A DNA stretch of 64,000 nt from Thereva unica (taxonomy: Eukaryota; Arthropoda; Insecta; Diptera; Therevidae), in NCBI GenBank assembly GCA_949987705.1, contig OX465281.1, forward strand, positions 28,752,942-28,816,941, read 5' to 3'. The notes under the pieces are model-generated. The model was given only the letters and a program-made list of their open reading frames with translations. It had not been told where the DNA came from and ran no database searches. Below are positions 57,813-64,000 of this stretch, piece after piece. Position 1 is the first letter of the stretch. Each line of letters starts with the position of its first letter. A program made the translations under genes and the position numbers.

Positions 57813-57843
57813 GGTAACAGGCGTGTTACCGCCTGCCACTGCG
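57813..57843 (+). repeat. Leader hairpin, copy 2 (covarying)
   Basis: GGTAACAGGCGTGTTACC plus the same GCCTGCCACTGCG. It differs from copy 1 in just two bases, and those two bases pair with each other in the stem (T-A in copy 1, A-T in copy 2). Loop and downstream arm are identical. Confidence 0.8.
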
Positions 57844-58514
57844 CCCCTTGTTCCTTCTGATGGTCCATCCAGCTTTTGAAATTCTATTTTTTTGTTTATG
57901 TCCTGCGTCCATTTTTTTTCGTCTGTTCCTCCCAACTGATTGATTTTCCGAAAGGTAGCTCGGTTGTGGTTGAACAGCGGATCCCCCAAATTTTTTTATT
58001 TTTGAAGAAGTTTCCTTTCTTTTCGTGTCGATGCGATTTTGAATTTTTGTTTCCGTCCTTCTTCCGGGTTTACCTGAAGCTGGGTCGGCGACCTGGATGA
58101 CACTTGGTGAGGACTATGCTTCATAGTTTTCACCAGCTGGCATCGAGGCCATCGACATGCGGGATCCCTGAGGGGAAGTGTTATCCGTCTCAACCATTCT
58201 TCGCGTATATTGAATTAAAGCAAATCACTCATCTACGCTAAAATATATATACACTAATACAAACTTATCACTACACACTAATCACTGGTGATTTTTTCCG
58301 GGGGTTACCTACAATATTATTAACATCTATGTGATTTGGTTATTTCCACTCTTTGCTTACGGGTTATCGTTTGTTTTTGTTTTGAGTATATCGGGGGGAT
58401 AATTTTGCTTCAAGTTATATTTTGATTTTTCTTTGAATTGTATATTTGTCGGTGCACTGCTTGTTATCTCCGCAAGGTTAAAGGATCTTTAGTATTATTG
58501 AAGTGAATTGAGGC

Positions 58515-59645
58515 ATGGAACTTAGAAGTGGGAAATCTGCGGGTGCAACTGCTGGGGGAAGTAATCTTCGTAATGTCGCTGGTATTAGTAATGGAACCGA
58601 AGCCGGCCAAGGGGATACACCCACGGTCCCCGACCCTACTCCTTCGCTAGAGGAGCGAGTTTTACAGTTGAGTCAACTAGTAACCACGCTGCTAGCTCAG
58701 CAGCGACCAGGTGAAAGGCCAGAGACCCCTCGCGCCGCCAGAGACCAGTTTTTTATGCCAGTAGGGAATCCACAGGCAGACGGCGGAATAGTTTCGTCCG
58801 TGGCGATTCAACCTCGCAAGTCTCCAGTTACCTTCTGGAACTTAAAGTTCTCCGGCGAGGACAAGTTGTTGTCGGCGGAGGAGTTTCTGTTCCGGGTGGA
58901 GCTGAAGGCTCGCGATGATGGAGTCCACCAATCAGAAGTCTGCCGACATTTTTCTTCTTTGTTGTCGGGGCGAGCCACCGACTGGTATTGGTCGCAGTTT
59001 CGGCGCCAATTCGTAGATCCTGACTGGGAAACAGTTAAGGCCCAGTTCATTCGCTATTTCCGAAGTCGAGAGTCGGATGAAGAACTTATACTTCAGATGA
59101 TGGACACTAAACAACATCATCTTTCCTTTGATGAGTTCACCGCCCAATTGTTGTCGTTACACAACCGAATGAGTCATCCTATGTCTGAAAGCGGTTTAAT
59201 AGGAATAATAGTCCGAAATCTAAATTTCGCTTTGGGGTCGGCAGTAATCGGACATAGTTTCACCAGTATGAATCAATTGCGTGAAACCTGTGTTCGCGTT
59301 GAACGCTGGCAGCAACAAAAGAAACTAGAACGTCGGGGCGATAGACAAATACACGAGATTGAACACCCGCCGCCGGTACATTCTGCTGATCAAATACCCC
59401 CAGACCTGTCTTCACCAGGAGTAGACGCATTAACCTCTTCGAGTCAGACCCAGACGAATCCACGATCGCTCCGATGTTGGAATTGTCAACAACCGGGTCA
59501 TCCATTTATGGACTGCCCGTCTGAAACTCGTGGCCTGTTTTGCTACAAGTGTGGCAAGCCAGGAGTCGTCACACCAGTGTGCCCCACCTGCCAGGGAAAC
59601 CGGAGCCGGGGTGTGAGACAGTACGGGAGTCCGCGCCCGAGCTAA
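58515..59645 (+). CDS. Gypsy Gag, 376 aa
   Basis: It forms the particle and binds the RNA. The middle part shows the Gypsy retrotransposon-gag pattern (W-N-L-K-F-S-G near residue 108, F-R-V-E-L-K-A-R, then A-T-D-W-Y-W and F-I-R-Y-F-R-S-R-E). Near the C-terminus one proper CCHC knuckle, C-W-N-C-Q-Q-P-G-H-P-F-M-D-C (about 320-333), is followed by C-Y-K-C-G-K-P-G-V-V-T-P-V-C (343-356), in which the zinc-binding His is replaced by Val. The first 70 residues are Gly/Thr/Pro-rich. The frame is intact. It overlaps pol by ~106 nt. Confidence 0.9.
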   Translation: MELRSGKSAGATAGGSNLRNVAGISNGTEAGQGDTPTVPDPTPSLEERVLQLSQLVTTLLAQQRPGERPETPRAARDQFFMPVGNPQADGGIVSSVAIQPRKSPVTFWNLKFSGEDKLLSAEEFLFRVELKARDDGVHQSEVCRHFSSLLSGRATDWYWSQFRRQFVDPDWETVKAQFIRYFRSRESDEELILQMMDTKQHHLSFDEFTAQLLSLHNRMSHPMSESGLIGIIVRNLNFALGSAVIGHSFTSMNQLRETCVRVERWQQQKKLERRGDRQIHEIEHPPPVHSADQIPPDLSSPGVDALTSSSQTQTNPRSLRCWNCQQPGHPFMDCPSETRGLFCYKCGKPGVVTPVCPTCQGNRSRGVRQYGSPRPS

Positions 59646-61030
59646 GCTCGCCCGTTGTCCCTGTTTATACTTTAACTACCCCTGATATGACTACCATCAG
59701 CGACTTTACGTCAACTGATGCTCTTCCTGATTTTCCCTCTGAGGAGGTTAAACTTTCATTCCTTTCCCGTTGGAAGAGATATATCTCCACTCGTGCCCGC
59801 ATCTTTTCGGAGCCACCTTTCGTGGACTCCATAACTTCCAAGCGCACCCCTCCCCAAATTAGGGTACGAGCTAAGGAGAAGCGACAATGTTTGCAGAAGA
59901 TTGTTTCTGCCTTCATCTCGGATTCGTCAGATCCTTGTCTGTTTACGAAGGTCCTCATAGCTAACGAGGAAGTGGTTGGGTTGCTGGACAGTGGTGCCAC
60001 TGTTAGCTGTCTGGGAAGAGATGCCGAAGCGTTTCTAGCTAATCATCCCGAAGTGACAGTCTACACGTTGCGCTCTGTAGTGCATACTGCTGACGGGGCT
60101 CCGCAGAGACTTTGCGGTTATATTCGAGTTCCGATATCCTTTGGAGGAAGGACCCGTGATATAACCATCTATGTGGTGCCCAGTCTCAGCCAAAGACTGT
60201 ACCTAGGGATGGATTTTTGGAATCTTTTCGGCCTAGCTCCTCAAATAGTCTGCGAGATCAACGCTCCATCCGTGTCTGCAAAAAGGCACGACTTAACGTC
60301 CACGCAATGCGAACGGTTGGAACGCGTCAAGGCCAGATTTCCCTCCTTCGATGTCTTCGGACTGGGAAAGACTAACCTGGAGGAACACATCATCGACACT
60401 GGTGACTCAGTTCCTATTAAACAGAGGCATTATCCGGTCTCACCCGCTGTACAACAGCTGATGTATGGTGAGTTAGACAGGATGCTGTCGCTGGGTGTGA
60501 TTGAGCCATCAAATAGTCCCTGGAATTCTCCAGTGGTGTTGGTTCGTAAACCAGGTAAGGTCCGCCTGTGCCTTGACTCTCGCAAGGTGAACAGTGTCAC
60601 TATCAAAGACGCCTATCCTCTTCCGCACATTGATGGTCTTCTTGGTCGTCTTCAGGACACCAAGTTCATCACGAGCTTAGACCTGAAGGACGCCTTCTGG
60701 CAAATCCCTTTAGAGAAGAAGTCGCGAGAGCGGACAGCTTTCACTGTCCCCGGTCGTCCACTGTACCAGTTCACAGTAATGCCTTTCGACTTGTGCAACG
60801 CCCCACAGCGCATGTGTCGCTTGATGGATAAAGCCATCCCGGGCCATTTACGTGAAAACGTTTTTGTCTATCTGGACGACCTGCTCATTGTTTCACCTGA
60901 CTTTGACTCCCACCTAAAGCTTCTGGACGAAGTCGCCAGCTGTCTCCGTCGTGCTGGGTTAACCATCAATTTATCTAAAAGCAAATTTTGCGTGACTGAA
61001 AGTCAAGTATCTCGGCTTCATAATTGGTGA
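59540..61030 (+). pseudogene. Gypsy Pol part 1: protease and reverse transcriptase
   Basis: The frame is -1 relative to gag; the ATG at 59540 is only the first Met in the open frame, and translation would enter by frameshift at 59594. The protease motif L-L-D-S-G-A-T is near 59985. RT: P-S-N-S-P-W-N-S-P-V-V-L-V near 60510, S-L-D-L-K-D-A-F (first Asp) near 60680, V-Y-L-D-D-L (catalytic pair) near 60880. The frame ends at 61030 right after a frame change near 61005-61015; the following sequence continues the same protein in another frame. RT ends normally otherwise. The lesion separates RT from RNase H and integrase. Confidence 0.88.
59594..59600 (+). promoter_or_regulatory. -1 ribosomal frameshift site GGGAAAC
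   Basis: In the gag frame it reads G-GGA-AAC, the X-XXY-YYZ form needed for -1 slippage. After the shift the frame continues straight into pol (P-E-P-G-C-E-T-V). The gag stop lies 43 nt downstream, in the loop of a small hairpin CGAGC-TAA-GCTCG (about 59637-59649). GC-rich sequence follows the heptamer. Confidence 0.8.
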
Positions 61031-61058
61031 TGGGACTCTGAAAACCGATCCTAATAAG

Positions 61059-61577
61059 GTGACGGCCATCATGGACTACCCGACTCCGAAGTCTCATAAG
61101 CAGACCCGGAGGTTTTTGGGAATGACCGGATGGTATCAGCGTTTCATACCCAATTATGCTAGCGTGGCTGCTCCAATCACGGATTGTTTGAAGTCTAAAT
61201 CTTTTAGTTGGACTGATGAGGCCCAGCAGGCGTTCGAGACTTTGAAAAAGCTGATGACAGAAGCTCCTCTTTTAGTCACTCCAGATTTTTCTAAGCCTTT
61301 CTATATTCAGTGCGATGCCAGCAGGACTGGTGTAGGTAGTGTGCTTTTTCAAAAGGACATGGATGGAGGAGAACATCCGATTGCTTATATGTCCAAGAAA
61401 TTGAACGGAGCACAACGGAACTACACCATTACTGAGCTCGAATGCTACGCAGCCGTGCTGAGTATAAAAAAGTTTAGAGCGTATGTTGAGGGACAGACTT
61501 TCACGGTCATTACTGACCATGCAAGTCTGAAATGGCTCATGGGCCAGAAGGAGCTTAACGGCCGTTTAGCCCGGTAG
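61059..61577 (+). pseudogene. Gypsy Pol part 2: RT connection and RNase H
   Basis: It reads G-M-T-G-W-Y-Q-R-F-I-P-N-Y-A near 61115 (RT thumb/connection), F-Y-I-Q-C-D-A-S (first RNase H Asp) near 61305, E-L-E-C-Y-A near 61437 (Glu) and V-I-T-D-H-A-S-L (third acid) near 61510. An in-frame TAG at 61575-61577 ends it; the same frame runs on into the integrase, so the stop is a point lesion. Confidence 0.88.
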
Positions 61578-62936
61578 AGTCTTAAGCTTCAGGGGTTCGA
61601 CTTTACAATCGAACACCGTAAAGGCACCCACAATGTGGTTCCCGATGCCTTGTCACGCATGGATTGCGTTGACGAATTGTCCTTGTGTTTCGACGTGGAC
61701 TTAAATGCCCCGTCTTTCAAGTCCCCGGAATATCTTCGTCTGGGTGATAGCCTCAGGCAAGCCTCACCGCAGCTACCAGACCTGCGAGTTGAAGATGGGT
61801 ACGTTTTCAAGCGTACATCACCACGTACTGGAAACCCGCTTGCTGACGATCTGACATGGAAGTTGTGGATTCCGATGGAATTGACCGCGTCGCTCGTCGA
61901 ATCGTATCATTCGCCTCCCCAAGCCTCGCATGGTGGAGTAGGGAAAACCCTAGCCCGATTGCGATGCAAGTACTTTTGGCCAGGTATGGCAAAACAAGTT
62001 CGGGAATTCATCGCTAAATGTGAGGTCTGCAAAACCACCAAAGCCCCCAGCTTGGTACTTCGACCACCTATGGGAAACCCCATGGATGCGTCGAGGCCGT
62101 TCCAATTTTTATACGTCGATTTCTTAGGTCCTTATCCCAGGTCGAAGAAAGGCCACACGGCAGTATTTGTGGTATTGGATGCTTTCACTAAGTTTGTCTT
62201 CCTGCACCCCGTGTCCGCTGAGACCACGGCGGTGTCCGTCAAGTTTCTCGAGCAAACTATCTTCCATACCTTTGGAGTTCCTGGAACGGTCTTCTCCGAC
62301 AATGGTCGGCAATTCACCTCCAAGGAGTTTGCTAAATTTCTACAGGATTATGGCGTACAACATGTGCGCACAGCTGTATATTCGCCGCACCCCAACGCTT
62401 CCGAGCGGGTGAATAGATCCGTCCTCGCCGCCATTAGGGCGTACTTAAAGGAGGATCATCGTGAGTGGGATAGACATCTGTCGTCCATTGAATGTGCTCT
62501 TCGTAGTACCCACCACGAGGCGATCGGCATGTCCCCATATAAGGCGCTGTTTGGTAGCCACATGATTCTGCACGGATCAGCATATCCAGTCCTGAAAACA
62601 CTGAACGTGTTACAGGAGGGTGACATAGCTTTTTTGCCATTGACGGACAAAATGCAGCTGCTTCGTGAGCGGATTGCTGTTAATTTAGCCGCCGCACACA
62701 TCAGACATAAAACCCAATACAACTTGCGGTGTCGTGTGGGCAGTTTTCGTCCCGGAGATGAGGTTTACCGGAGAACTTTCTGGGTGAGTAACCGAGCGGG
62801 TCGTTTTAGTGCCAAATTGGCACCCCGGTTTCTGAAAGCTCGGATACGTAGAAAAATTGGAACCAGCTTGTACGAGCTGGAGGATTTGGCAGGTAAGAGC
62901 ATAGGGGTATATCACGCCAAGGACCTACGTCGTTGA
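61578..62936 (+). pseudogene. Gypsy Pol part 3: integrase
   Basis: Same frame as the RNase H part. After the linker with V-P-D-A-L-S-R-M near 61640 come the zinc-binding HHCC domain (H...H-G-G-V-G-K near 61905-61935 and C-E-V-C near 62021), the core with Y-V-D-F-L-G-P (first Asp near 62115), S-D-N-G-R-Q-F (second, near 62297) and the Glu of N-A-S-E-R-V-N (near 62400), and a basic C-terminal domain ending at 62936. No chromodomain is seen. All catalytic residues are kept. Confidence 0.88.
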
Positions 62937-63020
62937 TTTTCCTCAAGGTTTCCTTATCATCTATTTGTTTTTGGGCCAGGCTGTGGGTGCACCTCGGCGA
63001 ATTAGTTGCCTGTCGTCCTA

Positions 63021-63530
63021 CTGGGGGGAGTCCCATGCAATGTGGGATTGCGTGAGTTGGACTCCAGGGTGCGAGGGGAAACTGGTTCGGGCGAGAATTT
63101 CTGAAAGATTAGAGGAGCCGGAAGGGGACAATATGGAATTGCCTTCAGCCGGATCCTTGTCCTTCCAGATATTCTTCCGAGAGAACCTGCAGACTGTCCA
63201 ACGGTCAACAGGTTTGTATACACTCCTCACACTGTCCTTCTTCTTCGGTCAGTCTGGAGAATATCTCTCAGCAGACAGTTTGACTATCGTTTCACTGGGG
63301 GGAGTCCCATGCAATGTGGTATTGCTGGAGACTGGCCCGGTGGAGCGAAAGCAACCCGGGTTTGTACGAAATGTTTGGAGACTTGTTGATATCCGTCGGG
63401 GGACAATGTGGTATTGTCTTCCGCCTGTTATTCGCAACTCCAAATATTTCTCCGGGAGATTTTTCAGACTGGCCATCGCAACTTACGGTTGCAAGCATGA
63501 ACCTAAATTATAGTTAGCTTTTCACTCGGT
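63021..63530 (+). repeat. Tandem repeat, two units of about 274 bp
   Basis: 25 bp starting CTGGGGGGAGTCCCATGCAA are identical at 63021 and 63295, and a GGGGACAATRTGG-ATTG block recurs at 63124 and 63399, always 274-275 bp apart. Between these blocks the units have diverged. Each unit also holds a related half-repeat (GGGGGAGTCCC and GGGGACAAT). A 182-codon open frame across the region has no motif and is judged a by-product. Confidence 0.75.
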
Positions 63531-63557
63531 TCGTATATTATCAACTAGTTCACGTAT

Positions 63558-63626
63558 GCCCGGCTAGCTCACTAGAACATGAGACTCCTATTCTCAGGTC
63601 GTGAGTCGAGTCCCACATTGGCGCCA
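63558..63626 (+). tRNA. tRNA-Lys-like pseudogene with 3' CCA, inside the Gypsy element
   Basis: From GCCCGGCTAGCTCA to the CGCCA end, most positions fit insect tRNA-Lys(CTT): acceptor start, D arm (with 3 bases lost in the loop), the anticodon stem TGAGA/TCTCA, T arm GTCGAGTCCCAC (one base lost) and acceptor 3' strand (one base lost). The anticodon loop reads CTCCTAT, so the anticodon is not CTT. CCA is not encoded in nuclear tRNA genes, so a reverse-transcribed mature tRNA is a likely source. It lies 84 bp before the 3' LTR. Confidence 0.65.
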
Positions 63627-63710
63627 AACATATTAGATACGGCATAAAAAACCGTCCGTTATTTTCGGCTCCTCACTGCCTCGCGAGTCGGCCTTGTGGA
63701 CCCGAGGGTA

Positions 63711-64000
63711 TGTAACGGTCGGTTGGAAAATTTATTTTGACTGGGGAATTTAGTTTGGAAATCACCCTGTAGGCAAGGGGAAATTTACTGTAAAATTACT
63801 TGGGAGGAAAAGGAAAATTTAAAAAGGATAGGCGAGGGAAAAAATGAATAATGAAAGGAGTTTTTTTTGGAGAAAAGAAAAAGAGTTCTATCTAGTTCGT
63901 GGGACAGAATTTCATTAAGCAGTCCTTAAAAATTACACATAACTACAATATCATATTATCGTGTTATAAAATAATGATATTAACACGTTGATTAAAAGTA
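63711..64000 (+). repeat. Gypsy element 3' LTR, first 290 bp
   Basis: It matches 55345-55634 (offset 8366) with no difference noticed by eye. The window ends inside it. Confidence 0.92.

Larger units (their letters stand above)
57309..58514 (+). other. Gypsy leader, untranslated
   Basis: About 1.2 kb between primer-binding site and the gag ATG. Apart from the paired hairpins it is T-rich with GGTCGGCGAC words (57697, 58083). The ATG at 58515 was chosen because it starts the long frame and the product opens M-E-L-R-S-G-K, a usual Gypsy Gag opening. Confidence 0.6.
55345..64000 (+). mobile_element. Gypsy-type LTR retrotransposon, 3' LTR cut by window edge
   Basis: Order: long 5' LTR, tRNA-Lys primer site, 1.2-kb leader with paired hairpins, gag (58515-59645), pol in -1 frame (59540-62936: protease, RT, RNase H, integrase), a 0.77-kb non-coding region with a 274-bp tandem repeat and a tRNA-Lys-like sequence, and the first 290 bp of the 3' LTR. 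No env-like frame is recognised. It interrupts a Jockey-like LINE. Pol carries one frame change and one stop, so this copy cannot make a full Pol. LTR identity suggests a recent insertion. Confidence 0.9.

Noticed and set aside
57709..57843. H-type pseudoknot in each leader hairpin
   Set aside because: The two stems (GGTAA/TTACC and CAGGC/GCCTG) would be joined by loops of zero length, which cannot span the grooves; alternative hairpins are more reasonable.
62965..63513. 182-codon open frame after the Gypsy integrase as a possible env
   Set aside because: No signal peptide, cleavage site or membrane anchor pattern, and it runs across the 274-bp tandem repeat; it looks like a chance frame.

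Overview
The window is nuclear DNA of an insect, most likely a brachyceran fly. The evidence is an AT-rich background, short GT-AG introns (58-60 bp) next to an 18.4-kb intron, a Drosophila Mmp2-like matrix metalloproteinase gene, and a load of Copia, Gypsy, BEL, R1/I/Jockey/RTE-like LINEs, a tRNA-headed SINE and several MITE families. I saw no bacterial gene, CRISPR array, operon or plasmid feature.

Host genes. (1) 4646-5629, minus strand: a four-exon gene for a 228-residue four-helix membrane protein, probably of the DUF4728 kind. Its start codon and upstream DNA are repeated at the left edge of the window (1-155), where a tandem paralog begins and runs out of view. (2) 24356-48286, plus strand: seven exons of a GPI-anchored matrix metalloproteinase (Mmp2 type): catalytic domain, long Thr/Pro hinge with nine 21-bp coding repeats, hemopexin domain and a hydrophobic tail. 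The signal peptide and pro-domain exons were not found.

Transposon layers. 1226-2224 and 5980-7119 are clusters of one TTA/TAA-targeting MITE inserted into copies of itself; the second cluster and a solo LTR (7462-7965) split one RTE/CR1-like LINE remnant. 8242-8401, 3099-3327, 10924-11092 and 48625-48790 are foldback elements. 8474-8889 is a TIR element with a THAP-domain remnant. 9730-10590 is a minisatellite. 13858-15311 is an RTE-like LINE on the minus strand. 19640-20668 and 27180-27890 are Jockey-like LINE pieces. 23638-24029 is a hAT-like MITE with a perfect 8-bp target duplication. 25026-25496 is a SINE whose 3' tail matches the LINE tail. 30286-31020 is Gypsy debris; 31040-32534 is a hAT-like element with another element nested in it.

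Young elements. A complete Copia element (36914-41572; LTRs identical by eye, 5-bp duplication, one 1330-aa ORF, tRNA-iMet anticodon-arm primer site) sits in an R1-like LINE. From 50392 to 53083 lies a LINE with RNase H and a 12-bp duplication. A Gypsy element with very long LTRs begins at 55345 inside a Jockey-like LINE ORF and runs past the right edge. Its Gag-Pol junction carries a canonical -1 slippery heptamer, its leader carries two covarying hairpins, and just before its 3' LTR lies a tRNA-Lys-like sequence with a CCA end, the same tRNA that its primer-binding site matches. Its pol is broken by a frame change and a stop.

The Mmp2 gene is the one clearly conserved locus; its large introns have been the landing ground for most of the insertions.
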